A stretch of 64,000 nucleotides of DNA from contig NC_053489.1 in NCBI RefSeq assembly GCF_905171775.1, positions 329,254,089 through 329,318,088 on the forward strand. Direction: 5' to 3'. Of this stretch, positions 12,722 to 24,892 are shown piece by piece (position 1 is the first letter of the stretch; each line of letters begins with the position of its first letter). A program made the position numbers and the translations under genes. The notes under the pieces were generated by a model. That model searched no databases and was not told where the DNA came from. It saw nothing but the letters and a program-made list of their open reading frames with translations. This DNA comes from Rana temporaria. Taxonomy: Eukaryota; Chordata; Amphibia; Anura; Ranidae.

Positions 12722-13552
12722 AAGAAGCACAAGGGGGGGGACCTGAGAGCTACAGGGAGAGGCCGGCACACCATGGGGGGGGATTGGGAGGGGGGGGGGG
12801 GGAACGGGCAGGGGGTCCAGAGATAGAAAATAAGAGAGACAGAGAGAGGGAGAAAAAGAGAAAGAAAGAGACCGCACAGAAAAATCTTGGCCCGGAGGGC
12901 CGCACTAAACTTGTTGCTAGCAACAATCCAGCTGGTGCCATCATGGCCTGCTGAATATCCTAGGTGGGAAAATGCGGTCAGCACACGGCAAGATGCCCGC
13001 ACACACCGCAAGCATAGAGTTAAATAAACAATTCAAAATAACGACAGTTTGAGGTTTACTGGGACCTCCCGGGCGGCAGAAAAAGAGCATAAAGCCCCAG
13101 CAGATCTGGGGTGCTGAAGCACCTGTTCGTGCCCCCGTATTCGTGCCACCGGGGGGGCCCCAAGCGAAACATATATACACACCAAATGCAGCCCTAGTAT
13201 GAAACCAAGGCCTATTTTAGGCAGGGAAGGGGGTGGGGGGGAGGGAAGAGGGTGAGAAAGGGCTGGGGGAGCCCTCCTATTTTCGAGGGTCAGGGCTGGG
13301 CCCGGGGTTGAGAGGTCAGAGCAACCCTAAGGAAAGGGGCCATTATGGGAGAGTTAGGCTGTCCTGGGTAACACACAGTAAATAAAGAAGATTGCTATCA
13401 AAAAGGCACTTCAGGAACAGTCAGTGGTACAGTGCTCCGACCTATTTCAAACCAAAACAACTACCGGAAAACAGTCCAGCCGACCCATGCCCCAAATAAG
13501 GGGGAGCTGAAAAAATAAGGGGTAAATTCGGACAGAGGGCTCTGTCCCTCAA

Positions 13553-14645
13553 TCAGTTGGCGGTGGGGGGGCCTCCGCCCTGGAGCGTCGGTTTCTTGGA
13601 CTGTCTCTTCCATCCGGAGGAGGGCTGGAATCCAGGGGTTGCGGCTTTCAGGGGCCAGTCCGGCAGGGGTATCTGCGGCAGTTCAAAGGTACCCAAGAAC
13701 TTGGGGAGATCTCCAAGGGTTCGGAAGGAGGCTGATTTCCCATCATGGGATGCCGATAGTTGAAAAGGGAAGCTCCACCGATATTTGATTTGTTTAGCCT
13801 GCAATGCCCCGGTCAGGGGTTTCAGTGCTCTGCGGAGGTCTAAAGTCAGCTTAGACACATCTGGTAGAAGGTGAATGCGGGTTTCGTTAAAATAAACAGA
13901 TTCCTGTGTACGAGCAGCCTGCATAATGGCATCCTTAATGGCATAGAAATGAACTCTGCAAATCACATCCCTGGGATAATCTGGGTTGGGATTCTTAGGC
14001 CCCAGCGCTCTGTGGATCCGATCAAGCTCTATTGGGTCTTCTTTATCTTTCTGCAACAGTTCATTAAAGATACCAATGACTACTGGGGCCAAATCTTTGA
14101 TTTCAACTGTTTCAGGGAGGCCGCGGACGCGTACGCATAAGCTGCTGGATCTGAGCAGTGTGTTCATTTAGGATAACCTCATGAGCCTGCAGCGTGGTGA
14201 CTGTTTCTTCCACACTCTGTTCCACCTCCTCCAGCCTATGTGTGACATCTCTTCTGAGTTCAGCCATCTCCTGCTTATATGAACGCTCTAGCCTTTGCAC
14301 ACAGGCCTCAAAGTCATGCCTGGTAGGTAAGGCCTTTATGTAGGCCTCAAGATCCCAGCCTCCATATGAGCGGTGTGACTCTGGGGAATGGCAAGCTGAG
14401 CGGGTCGAGCCCGCATCCGACTCCGGGGGGGAGATGGCCCTCTGCCTGGTTCTCATAGACGAGGAGGACTTATGGGAAGAGGAGCCCTGGGAGGCCGAGT
14501 GTGTCCCTGCAGAATGGGCCGTCACTATCTTGGATGGAGGGGGGTCACGCTGCTCCGGGCGGATTTTGTGAAAAAAACGATCAATATCGCCGTCCCTTCC
14601 CGGATCGGGGGTATGGTGAGTGTCTCCCCCTCCCTTCCTGCCCAT
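13553..14645 (-). pseudogene. L1 ORF1, RNA-binding protein, frame broken
   Basis: ORF1 proteins trimerise and act as nucleic-acid chaperones in the L1 RNP. The N-terminal piece (14645-14112) has a Ser/Arg-rich head and a heptad-bearing coiled coil (DFEACVQRLERSYKQEMAELRRDV...EEVEQSVEETV). The C-terminal piece (14167-13553) begins in another frame with LCVRVRGLPE, the RRM-like start, then ELDRIHRALGPKNPNPDYPRDVICRVHFYAIKDAIMQAAR and a C-terminal domain ending in a basic tail. The two pieces overlap by 56 bases in different frames, so a frameshift or small deletion removed the usual linker before the RRM. Homology is clear from residue pattern; no search was run. Confidence 0.85.
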
Positions 14646-14749
14646 TACCGACCTGAGATGTGGTGTGTAATCGGTCGTAAAGCCGTTCGTGAGCGCGGTG
14701 TGTGCGGGAGCTCACAGGTCAGCTTCTTACTCCGCCAGGCCACGCCCCC

Positions 14750-14764
14750 CACTGCGTTGTTTTA
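14750..14764. repeat. Target-site duplication, right copy (L1-C)
   Basis: cactgcgttgtttta, identical to 8255-8269. Confidence 0.92.
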
Positions 14765-15603
14765 ACTGACAATTGCGCGGTCATGCGAAGTGGCTCCCAA
14801 ACAAAATTGGCATCCTTTTTTCCCCACAAATAGAGCTTTCTTTTGGTGATATTTTATCACCGCTACGGTTTTAATTTTTTGCACTATAAACAAAAATAGA
14901 GCGACAATTTTGAAAAAAATTCTATATTTTTTTACTTTTTGCTATAATAAATATCCCCCAAAAATATCTAAAAAAAACGTTTTTTTTTTCCTCAGTTTAG
15001 TCCGATACATATTCTTCTACATACTTTTGGTAAAAAATTGTAATAAGCGTTTATTGATTGGTTTGCGCAAAATTTATACCGTCTACCAAATAATGGATAG
15101 TTTTACGTAATTTTTATTATTATTTTTTTTTTACTAGTAATGGCGGCGATTAGCGATTTTAATCATGACTGCGACATTATGGCGGACACTTTTGACACTA
15201 TTTTGGGACCATTGTCATTTTTACAGCGATCAGTGCTATAAAAATGCACTGGTGGCTGTGAAAATGACACTGGCCGTGAAGGGGTTAACCTGTAGGAGCC
15301 GCTGAAGGGGTTAAGTGTTTCCTAGGGAGTGATTCCTACTGTGTGGGGGCATAGCTTGGCGTGTGACATCACTGATCGTTGTTCCCTATGACAGGGAACA
15401 GAAGATCAGTGACACTCACACTAGGAAGAATGGGGAAAGGTTTGTTTACACTTACCTCTCCCCGTTCTTCAGCTCTGTGACCTGATTCGGCAACAATCGG
15501 GTCCGCGGGTCCAGCGGGCATGGTCATAGAGCTCAGGACCGTGTCGCGAGTGTGCCGCCGCCTGCCGACGTAAATCGATGTGAGGCGGTCCTTAAGGGGT
15601 TAA

Positions 15604-15925
15604 AAAGGTTGAGATGGGTGGACAACCAGCCATTGCTCTGAGAAAGGGGACCAGTTCCCCAAAATGCATCAGCTTGTTACATCATTTGTGCAATCCTATG
15701 ATTTGGACACTCTATTTATGATATTCTACCATTCAATTTTGGTTTGCGAGTACAATTTTATCCTTTTAATAAAGTACTGGAGATGATGCACTAGTCATTT
15801 GTGCCCTTTTGTACTTTTTTGTTTGTGCTGTACAGAATTTCCAATCTGAAAAGGGCTACACTGGTATAACTATTCAGTCTGAGTTGCACAGTTGCATATT
15901 TTATGGCAAGCCTCTCTGTGAATTC
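15604..15925. other. No recognised feature
   Basis: Unassigned DNA between the TTAA element and the 74-bp palindromic element. An aataaa near 15766 has no supporting gene context. Confidence 0.5.
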
Positions 15926-15927
15926 TA

Positions 15928-16001
15928 AGGCCACGTACACACGACCGAACATGTCTGCTGAAACTGGTCCACGGACATGTTTGCCCGTGTGTACAAGGCC
16001 T
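15928..16001. mobile_element. 74-bp palindromic mini-element
   Basis: Starts aggccacgtacacacgac and ends cccgtgtgtacaaggcct, with TA at 15926-15927 and 16002-16003. It shares the tail sequences and the gaacatgtctgctgaaactggtcc core of the 1444-1927 element, so it looks like an extreme internal-deletion derivative that kept both ends. Confidence 0.72.
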
Positions 16002-16003
16002 TA

Positions 16004-16829
16004 GAGTTAAAGTGTAAAGTTCATATTGATCTATGTTTAGCATGAATGTGTATGCTGGACACTATGAACTCAACAGCATCTAATATACATATTTATTTAT
16101 AGATTTCCATTTTTAAGCACAGACTTATATAGTACATTGTATACACAAATATGTTATGTTTGTGTGTGCTAATAACAAATGTAATGTATTTTTTAAACAT
16201 TTGCACAGCTACACAGGACCTAGAAAATCAGTAGCACCATCTTTTTATTGTATCGCTCTTGCGCTTTCAGAAAAAAAAATGTATTGGGGGTCTTTTACAA
16301 ACTGTAAAATCTGTAGGTAAAACATGAAAGGAAAGAGAAACATTTAAAAAAGCAGTGAAAAGGTTAAACCCTAGAGAGTACAAGAGAAATTAGGCAAGTA
16401 TAGGCATTGGCAGGGCTGGGTTTTCACCCAGTGCAAGTGCAATGGGCATGTGCTATTAGGTGGCAAAGGTAAAAGGCAGCTTTTACCTGTATGGCTATCA
16501 ACCATTCCATATTTTTTGCTATCACCAGTAAAACTACAATAATGTATATGATATACACCTTGTCACAATATTTTAACATAGATTAGGACCAAGAAATTAG
16601 GAGAATGGTTTTAAAACCATGGTTACCCCACCCCAAGGGTGTTGGCCACCAAAGGTTGTGATATACATTGGACTCTGGGCATTGCTTTTATTTTTACTTC
16701 TATGGACAACATTTACATCCTGTTAAATATAATGTGGCCATAAGCATACACTTGTTCACTTCTCCATAGTCATAACAGAGATTGTTTTATAAATATTAGA
16801 ACTTGAGATGATGTGCAAAGTCACTGTTA
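16004..16829. other. No recognised feature
   Basis: AT-rich unassigned DNA with no ORF, RNA or repeat signature that I can support. Confidence 0.45.
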
Positions 16830-17250
16830 AGGCCTGTACAAACGATTAGACTTTTTGACAACAAACCTCCGACGGACCTGTTTTTGCAGACAATCCAACA
16901 GTGTGTATGCTCCATCAGACAAACTTTGTTGCTTTTTCATCGGACAAATGTTCACTGTGAGAACAGACAAACTTTCTGGCAACAAATGTCCTACATCGGC
17001 TAATCTGATCGTGTGTACACAAGTGCATCGGACTAAAGTCCAAAGTACAAACACTCATGCTCAGAACCAACGCAAAAGATCATACAACAATAGCAGAAGA
17101 TGTCAAAAGGGTGGTGGTAAAGAGCAGAAAAAACACATAGTATGTCTATTACGTCACTATGTTCGTGTTTGCTGTCGTGTGTATGCATACCAAGTTCAAG
17201 GGCAACGCCCTTCGGAGCAAAATCCACAGAAAAGTCTGATGGAAGTCCGA
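16830..17250. mobile_element. Partial 'gtacaaacgattagac' inverted-repeat element
   Basis: After a TA at 16828-16829 the sequence starts aggcctgtacaaacgattag and runs through ctccgacggacc, aatccaacagtgtgtatg, cggacaaatgttc and gatcgtgtgtacacaagtgc. This is the vocabulary of the ranid palindromic family. The matching right terminus is missing, so the element is truncated near 17250. ORFs here (16827-17262) are shadows. Confidence 0.55.
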
Positions 17251-17355
17251 TTATGGGTATGAGGTTTTAGACTAGAGGGTTGCAACCACTGAAGAGAACA
17301 ACTGTTTCTCTGGCAGGTACTTACACACTCTGCCCCCAGAAGTGCTAAAAGATAA

Positions 17356-18100
17356 GGGGCTGGATTCAGATACATAGGCATATCTGTCTGCCCGGCATAA
17401 CGTATCTGAGATACATACGCCGCTCTAACTTTGGGCGCGAGTTCTTTATTCAGAAAGAACTTGCGCCCTTAGTTAGAGCGGCGTAGCATATGTGTTGTGG
17501 CGTAAGGCCGTGTAATTCAAATGGGGATGTAGGGGGCGTGTTTTATTTAAATTTCCCTTGACCCCACGCTTTTTACGCTTTACTTGAACGGCGCATGAGC
17601 CGTCCGTAAAATCTCCCAGTGTGCATTGCTCTAAATGACGTCGCAAGGACGTCATTGCTTTCAACGTGAACGTAAATTACGTCCTGCCGTATTCGCGAAT
17701 GACTTACGCAAACAACGTAAAATTTCAAAACTCGGCGCGGGAACGACGGCCATACTTAACATTAGCTACCCCTCATATAGCAGGGGTAACTATACGCCGG
17801 AAAAAGCCGAACGCAAACGACGTAAAAAAAAAACGCCGGGCGGTCGTTCATTTCTGAATCGGCGTAACTCCTCATTTGCATATTCCTCACGTAAACAAAC
17901 GGAAGCGCCACCTAGCGGCCAGCGTGAGATTGCAGCCTAAGACCTGACGGTATAAGTCACTTACACCTGTCGGATCTTAGGGATATCTATGCGTAACCTG
18001 ATTCTATGAATCAGGCGCATAGATACGACGGCCGGACTCAGAGATACGACGGTGTATCAGCAGGAGATACGCCGTCGTATCTCTTTCTGAATCTGGCCCC
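17356..18100. mobile_element. Inverted-repeat element, 'ggggctggattcaga' type
   Basis: The left end ggggctggattcagatac matches the reverse complement of the right end (gtatctctttctgaatctggcccc). The interior has repeated mirror motifs: gatacgccgtcgtatct, cataacgtatctgagatac and tagagcggcgta. It is about 745 bp, with a central CpG-rich section rich in acgtaaa. No coding capacity. I recall this as a common ranid element, and no target duplication is obvious. Confidence 0.65.
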
Positions 18101-18254
18101 GTGTTCTTAGACAGCCCCAAGCACACTTTCATGCACTCATGAGTACTCATGGTAGGGTTTCATAGAATTTGTATACACAAGTGGTTAACTGGAAGGGCAA
18201 ATTCTCATATCTCTGCTGGATCCCACACTAAATATATCAGTTCCCATTCTTTGA

Positions 18255-18400
18255 ATGAATGAATGAATGAATGACTTGTATAGCGCAACAAATGCAAACT
18301 GAATCGCCTCTGGGCGCTTTTTCCAGCCAGTATCTGCTTGCCTGGTGCGGTCATTTTTACCCCGTAGGATCATGACACGCTAGGGACACACAGTCATACA
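18255..18400 (-). repeat. SINE/L2-like fragment with (TGAA)n tail
   Basis: On the minus strand a GC-richer body (ccagaggcgattcag...gcgctatacaagt) ends in a cattcattcattcattcattc tail at 18255-18272. A GCGCTATA..-type end followed by a tetranucleotide tail is like L2-derived tails. The assignment is weak. Confidence 0.35.
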
Positions 18401-19856
18401 CACATATATACATATATTATATTAAGCATTTACTTTTAGCCATTTGGAAACTTGAACAATATATTCTGTATCCAGTACCCATTCTATGTGGATTTACCTA
18501 ATCCAGCATATGTATAATCTGAATACATTTATTACATTTTAAGCAAACAGGCTGCATATATTGATACCTACTTTATCAAGAAAGCAACAAAACTGTCATG
18601 TTGATTAATTCCGTACATGAGATTCTGAAATAATTTTATGGTGGAATCAATAGCAATGCAAAATACACTTACCTTCATTTTACCGTTTCACATTTAAAAG
18701 TATCTCAGTATAACTGAGACAATTGGTTTTAAAAGCAGATGCAAAGTATATGCAAATTGCCCTGCTTTGTTCATGGCAAAAAAAATGAATCATGTCATAC
18801 ATATATTTATGGTTTCTGTGTAGAATCTGACAATTCATAGTGGCATTACCATTTTTTTAATGAGAACCTTTATAATCACGTTCCCTTAGAATGACACCAT
18901 TTTTTTTTTATCTCTCAGAATGCTGAGATCAAGACATTTCATGAAGGGTTTTACAGTTTCCTCACCCCTTATTTGTTTCAAAATGCTTTACTAATTTCAC
19001 CATCCTTGGCTTGAGAGTTGTTATGTTAAGTATATAGTTTTGAAAATACACTGTGGTAAAAGAAAATGGTTTAGAATGTGTATTTTAATGAACATTTCTA
19101 AAATCGTGTGTCTCTTTATAAGCAATATTCCAAATATGGGTAGAGTCTGGTAGACTGAGACTGTCACTTATGTTGTTCCTGGCTCTGGTCCCCCAGCCCA
19201 TATTGTTCTTGCTACAAAATAATTGTCCCCACTCATGCTGCATTATTTTTAATACAAAATAAATTAAATTAAACAATTAAAGAGGGTGAGTTGAGTCATT
19301 CATACAGTAGCTTTCTCTATGTCAGAAACACTAACTTAAGAAAATGATCACAGACATCTTCCTTAGAAGGCACAAACTGTAAGGTGATTCAGACCCTCAT
19401 TTTTGGCCTAAATTATATAATAAGATTTCATGTCAATCTACACAAATTAAAATTAAAGAGAAAAAAAAACGTTAAAAAGAATATACTTAACAAGTTAGAA
19501 TTCAACTAAGATTAATATTCTGAGAATAACATATTAGACTAGGATCCAAAGTATTGTTGAAATAAGAGTAAAACACAAATAAAGACTAATTATGACCCTA
19601 GAATAAATTAAGCATCTTGAGTTTCAGTGGTCTATAAGAAATCAGGATTTCTAGCTTTCCTTTCAGTCACATACAAAATGTAAACACCTGTATCCTGTAA
19701 TAGAAGATCTATTGTACCCATGTCTTCTACAATCTGTCCATTTCAGTGCTGCAACCTTTGTCAGATCACTGTCCCCTAGGCATACTAGCTATAACACATC
19801 ATACTAATGCTTAGCGTGGAATGGAGCACTTGGGGGAACCTCTAATTGCAAAGAGT
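18401..19856. other. No recognised feature
   Basis: 1.45 kb of AT-rich DNA without recognisable genes or repeat boundaries. Confidence 0.5.
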
Positions 19857-19858
19857 TA

Positions 19859-20225
19859 GGCCCCTTTCACATGGGGCAGATCAGTAATGATCCGCCCGCA
19901 TGCTCAGCTTGCTCAGCGGGGATCGCTCCGTTGATCCCCGTTGAGCCAGCGAATGACAGGGTGGTCCCTGCACACCCTATAGGGGGATCGGATGAACACG
20001 AACCGTATGTCCGTGTTCATCCAATCCGCTCTGCAGACGGAAGAAAAAATAGGGTTTTCTTCCGTCTGCAAAATCGGATCTTTGTGGAGGTGGACGATTA
20101 CGGGTGTCAGCGGATATTTATCCGCTGACACCCGCAATCTCATTCGGACCAATGTATGTCCCTTTTTCATCTGCAAACGGATGGATGAAAAAGCAGACAT
20201 ATGGTCCGCATGTGTGAAATGGGCC
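19859..20225. mobile_element. Short TA-flanked element, 'ggcccctttcacatgg' type
   Basis: The left ggcccctttcacatgggg and right catgtgtgaaatgggcc are inverted, flanked by TA (19857-19858, 20226-20227). Internal mirror repeats include cggggatcgctccg...tgatccccg and cggatatttatccgctg. Its right third is duplicated at 20898-21000 as part of the tandem duplication described below. Confidence 0.68.
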
Positions 20226-21494
20226 TAAAAGGATGAGGCAAATGAGAAGGAGAGGGAGCAGGTGACTGCAATTTTATCATCGTGCAACACAGTTGGGGGT
20301 ACCACCAGTTCCAGGAGTGTGCCTTGTCTTGAGGGAGGGGTAGAAGACATTAGCCTGGAGTAGAAGAGAAGACCTTTGGCGGGTCAGCGGCAGCTGTGAA
20401 TGGGGTATTTTGCATGATAGTTGTAGGGGGACACTGCACCTTATGCCAGTGTGGTCGTTTTACAAAGCAGATTACATTTTTTTTCAAGGAAACATGTGTC
20501 ATGGCAAAATTGGTTGTATGCAGAGCACACCACCATTCTGCCTGTGCTAAAAAGCACACGCTTCATCTTATTGAAATAATCCATCTTTAAGCTAAAGGTT
20601 CACTCACCATTCATTCGATCTCAGCTCCTCAGCATCACTCGTTGGCCGACGCCCTCACAGGCTGTTTTTATTGTCCCAAAATCTTTCACAAACCGGAAGT
20701 GATTCGCTGCACCAGCTAATCATCTCCCCCATGGGAATGGTCATCACAGGATGTCCCCTTCACACAGGAAACACCATATAAGGGCATCCCTCAAACAGGA
20801 TGTGATAATACATGATAACCCTTCTAACAGGGATATTTAGATACATACAATACATGAATACAATTACAACACGATACAGTAAAAATACAATAACCATCCG
20901 CTGACAGCCGCAATCTCATTCGGACCAATGTATGTCCCTTTTTCATCCGCAAACGGATGGATGAAAAAGTGGATATACGGTCCGCACGTGTTAAATGGCC
21001 TAAAAGGATGAGGCAAATGAGAAGGAGAGGGAGCAGGTGACTGCAATTTTATCATCATGCAACACAGTTGGGGGTACCACTAGTTCCAGGAGTGTGCCCT
21101 GTCTTGAATCCTTCCAAGCAGCCATAAAAATGATGAAGTGTGCTATGAAGGATATGTAGTTTCTCCTCCCATGTTTTCACGTGTATCCTGCAGCAGACAG
21201 CATTTTCCCATGTTTTCAGAATCACTCTTTAGCCGACGCCCTCACAGGCTGTTTTTATTGTCCCAAAAGCTTTCACAAACCGGAAGTGATTCGCTGCACC
21301 AGCTAATCACCTCCCCCATGGGAGTGGTCATCACAGGATGTCCCCTTCACACAGGAAACACCATATAAGGGCATCCCTCAAACAGGATGTGATAATACAT
21401 GATAACCCTTCTAACAGGGATATTTAGATACATACAATACATGAATACAATAATATTACAATAACAACACAATACAGTAATAATACAATAACCA
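20120..21494. repeat. Tandem duplication of flank plus retroviral LTR
   Basis: Copy 1 (about 20120-20897) contains the right end of the TA element, a unique flank starting aaaaggatgaggcaaatgag, an extra ~185 bases, and an LTR segment starting ccgacgccctcacaggctg. Copy 2 (about 20898-21494) repeats these in order with few mismatches: aaaaggatgag at about 21002 and ccgacgccc at 21232. The junction at 20897/20898 joins LTR sequence (acaataacc) directly to mid-element sequence (atccgctgacag). The duplication therefore happened after the retrovirus inserted. Confidence 0.8.
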
Positions 21495-21737
21495 ATGAAC
21501 AAAGTTCCTGATGAGGGGAGCTTATCTGCAGGTGTATGCTCATCCCATAATACAATGTTGATCAGGCACTGAGAGACGACAAAAGCACACATCCGCTAAA
21601 CACCCTTCTCCAAATCAGGAAGTTTATCTCAACCAGTCTCAGACTGCCCCAGTCAGCTCTTTAGAGTGGGTTGCGGAAGTACTAACACTGGGTGACACTA
21701 TGACAATACATATTAAATACATAAAATTTCCACAACA
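21211..21737 (-). repeat. 3' LTR of the endogenous retrovirus
   Basis: On the minus strand it starts TGTTGTGGAAAT at 21737, has a CTTATATGG TATA-like box near 21370, an AATAAAAAC polyadenylation signal near 21255, and can end in ...AAAACA at 21211. That gives a TG...CA LTR of about 527 bp. Its U3 part (21388-21737) matches 24893-25256. The R/U5 side is copied again at about 20600-20897 by the tandem duplication. The U5 boundary is an estimate. Confidence 0.68.
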
Positions 21738-21752
21738 GCTCCTCCCTTTTTG
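21738..21752 (-). other. Polypurine tract of the endogenous retrovirus
   Basis: The minus strand reads CAAAAAGGGAGGAGC immediately before the LTR's TG. This is the primer site for plus-strand synthesis in retroviruses and fixes the element's orientation. Confidence 0.75.
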
Positions 21753-22984
21753 TCATATGCTCCCAGTTGTCCCTTGAATCTTGATAGTAATTTCACACCT
21801 GGAAATGAATCAGTCTTTACAGTCCATACAAGTCCATAAAAAGGAAAACATGGCTTGACATGTAGACTCTGTTCTTCAGGAGCATGACATATAAGGAGGA
21901 CATGACATGGTGAGCTGTAGTAATTGCAGATTGGTCTGGGGTCCTCTGTGTCTTGTACATGGGTCCGGCTTCGGGGCTTCTCTTCAAGGAAAATGTGGTC
22001 ATCTGCTCGGGCTCTGGTCACACGTCCAATCAGGCAACAGGAGCACTCATCACGACATAGAAAGATTAGAAATAAAAATGACATGAGTATATATATTCCT
22101 ACTTCTGTTAACCACGATCCGTTGTAAAATAAAAATTAAATCCCCTCAGATTCCCAGACACTTAAAAGGACTCCCAACCTCCACTTAGCTATAGCTCTGG
22201 CCTTGCCTTGCCGGGATCTAAACCTTATCCATATGGGCCTGAACTCTGTCACCAGTATCCCCGATCCAGGTATAACAATCTTTACTTATGAATTTTCAGA
22301 AACCCCCCTTGGACTGTGGGAACTTCCTTGTAGCTTCAACAGTTACATGAAAACATCCCATCCTAAATGAATGAGAATTGTTCAATCGTATCATAAGTTC
22401 AAGCCCCTCCACCTTGTACATGAAGGAAACCATGCCCAGACCTGGTCGGGGTTGGTGAACAACTTCCTTATAGCTGTCCCTGCCATTCTTAATTTCTCTC
22501 GTGCCATCAGATCCTCATAATCGGCTGCGACATAAGATGCTTGGACAGCTTCACCAGCACGCATGAACCTCTTGCATTGGGGGAATTACCTTATAAGCTG
22601 TAGATCTGCACAAACACCAAACTAAAGTTACATACTTGTGGACTACCTAGTTGTCCCGATACCCAAACCGACAAGAGGCAGAGCTATAAAAACGATAACC
22701 AATTTTACCCTCTAGAAATGTATCCTTAAATTCCATTGACAAGTGTCTGTTTGGAGTCTTCACTAGTTTGTCAAAAATCCTCATACCAATAATAACATCA
22801 TAAATAGCATGTACCACTGTCATCGCTGGGGACTAAAGCTCGTGGAGACTCAGAACAGACCCCGCAATCGGTCCTGTTCACTTTCTTAGTCAGAGAATAC
22901 ACTTTAAATAATAACTTGGAATGTATTTCATCGTTACCCTTGCTAAAATTTACTAAACAAAAAAATATATATCTATAAACAAAG

Positions 22985-23190
22985 ATACTACTCATTTCTT
23001 TGGTGTGGTTGAGCCGCTTCTTGCAGTGGCTGGCATGGTCTCATCCCTCAAGCTTCTTTACCATGACCCAGTCACCTGATTGGAAAGAATGAAAACTGAT
23101 TACCGTGTCAGGGTCCAGGAGGGATTCCTGAACCCTGTGAAGTTCATGTTACAGTGACCGCACCCACCCCATCACCTGAGAACGTAAGTG
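22985..23190 (-). pseudogene. Retroviral integrase C-terminal remnant
   Basis: On the minus strand one frame shows ESLLDPDTV, then SGDWVMVKK, and shortly after a stop HASHCKKRL. These are hallmarks of the gammaretrovirus-type integrase C-terminal (SH3-like) domain, where they are normally separated by about 30 residues. Here the middle is deleted and a stop lies between them. The region below it (22980-21760) is where envelope would lie, but I could not assign specific envelope features. Confidence 0.65.
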
Positions 23191-23199
23191 ACAGCTGAT

Positions 23200-24892
23200 G
23201 AGGAAAGTACGACCCTGGTTTTGGTTGACCTCCAAACAAACCTCATGACAATAACTCAGACATCGGACTGTGGTCACTGTATAACTTGTGCGTGGCTTAC
23301 CATCTAGGGTGTACTACCTGGAACCATTGACAGGTTCTTAGCATCTGGGATGGGAACCTACTTCACCCGACTGCTGCTTGCCGATTCAAATGCTATCAAT
23401 GAAAGACAGTCTTGGCCCAAACTTGGTTAGAATTGGAAAGGTTAGTGTTATTAGTTTGAAAAACTGTCATTCTTATATTTATTTATCCCCCCATTTTCTT
23501 CCTCATTACAGACTTAAGGAATTGCGTGGTGCAGGAAAAAAAAAACAGTGAAATAGCCTATGATACTTTTACCTCCTTAGACTTGTGTATTCATCCATGT
23601 GTACAGCTGTCTACGTACACCTGCTCTCTATGTACAAACACTTTCAGAAACTCCATGGACCTGAAAAATACTTATAAGCAAAAATGATTACTCTATCCTT
23701 CATATTTAACCTGCAAAGAATGGTAAACAAAAATGACATTCCTGTACATTGGTGAATTGTCAATGACATTCTTTCAAAAACGATTCAAACAAAACCCTCT
23801 GTAACCTTTACTTTTCCCGTTCCTACAAAAATACAACAGCCACAATGCGTCGGAGGATCACCACGGTAAGTTCGAACATATTCACGTTACTACATACAAA
23901 CATTCAGATACAAATGTGGGGGAGACACTTCATAGTTTCCAAAACCAAAAATGAAAAAACAAAACAGCCAGAATTCTACCTTCACTCTTTCAGCAATAGA
24001 AACAAATACAATGGGAAAAACATGAGAGCAGCTCGAGAGCCTTGCATGGACCAGCCATACAAAGTTCAAACAAACGGGGATGAGAATTTTAACCATAGTT
24101 CCTCCTCTGAGGATCACAAAAGCGTGTACTACACCTCCATCAACACACTCATTACAGATTTATGAAGCCACAGCTGAACTACATCCACTCCAGAGGGATA
24201 CCCAAATAGAATCCTTGTACCACCCATGTCAAGGGGTCTAAAGGCCTTTGCCCCGAAAACTAGGCTTTGTGCACTGTGTAACTGTCTGACTGTGGGTAGC
24301 CTCCATTCCTTCCCTTGCATAGACCTCTTTGTGTCCATGTCGATTCGAATCGGCTTATCGGCTTAACCCTGCGTCCAGGATAAACCAGCACCTATTTCGG
24401 AGAGCACCACCAGGTGCCTTCTTCTACGGTGGATTGACAGACAACAACCACTATATCTGGTCCAGTCCCCAACTAGAAACCCTAACCGAGGCTTTATCAC
24501 CCCCCAAATTAGGCCTCTACCCCTCACAGTGTATGTATACACAAGCGTTTTCCGCTATATGCCCATACACTGCGTCGCCAGACTAAACTACACTTACGCC
24601 CGTTTACCACCTGCAGAACAATGTGGCTTCTATCTGTATCTAGATGTTGCAACAATAATGGTGATGCACCCCTGTTTGCTCTCACATACTATTCTCTATC
24701 CAAAACTGTATTATAGTATAAAACTTCACAAAAACAACTGAAATTAAACTTTAAAATACTCTTTTGAACGCCAAAGTGTTTTCCATTGTCCTTTCAAAAC
24801 ACAAATCTCATTGCTCATCTTTCAGAAGACCCCAAGCTCCTCCCACCAACTTCCTGTTGATACATAAATGCTGAAAAGAACTTCCTGTTGAA
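23200..24892. other. Unassigned internal region of the endogenous retrovirus
   Basis: Lies between the integrase remnant and the partial 5' LTR. Short ORFs on both strands (23845-24165 plus, 24129-24338 minus, 24329-24586 plus) have no recognisable retroviral motif. It could be heavily diverged pol or unrelated inserted DNA. Confidence 0.4.

Larger units (their letters stand above)
8270..14749 (-). mobile_element. Full-length L1-like LINE C (6.5 kb)
   Basis: A complete non-LTR retrotransposon on the minus strand. The 5' end is at 14749, followed by a ~100-base leader, ORF1 (14645-13553), a ~830-base inter-ORF region, ORF2 (12721-8876) and a ~600-base 3' UTR. It ends CTAATAAAACTTATTGAACC rather than in a long poly(A). 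The exact 15-bp target duplication (8255-8269 and 14750-14764) shows that both ends are intact. It landed in a TTAA element. Coding frames are mostly open but carry two frameshifts and a nonsense codon in ORF2 and a frame break in ORF1, so this copy is dead though not ancient. Confidence 0.92.
8193..15603. mobile_element. TTAA-flanked short element split by a full-length L1
   Basis: The left part (8193-8269) begins TTAACCACTTAAGCCCCGG and the right part (14765-15603) ends ccttaaggggTTAA, so both ends carry TTAA plus a related inverted terminal repeat. The two parts are one ~0.9 kb element interrupted at cactgcgttgtttta by the L1 at 8270-14749. TTAA duplication and the CC start fit piggyBac-type mobilisation, but this is inference: there is no transposase. 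The right half contains the caattgcgcggtcatg / atagagctttcttttgg segment that recurs in the TTAA elements at 25974, 39020, 39809, 55556, 56612 and 57638. Confidence 0.75.

Noticed and set aside
23845..24586. Short ORFs inside the retrovirus as possible accessory genes
   Set aside because: No conserved motif, and both strands give similar lengths by chance.
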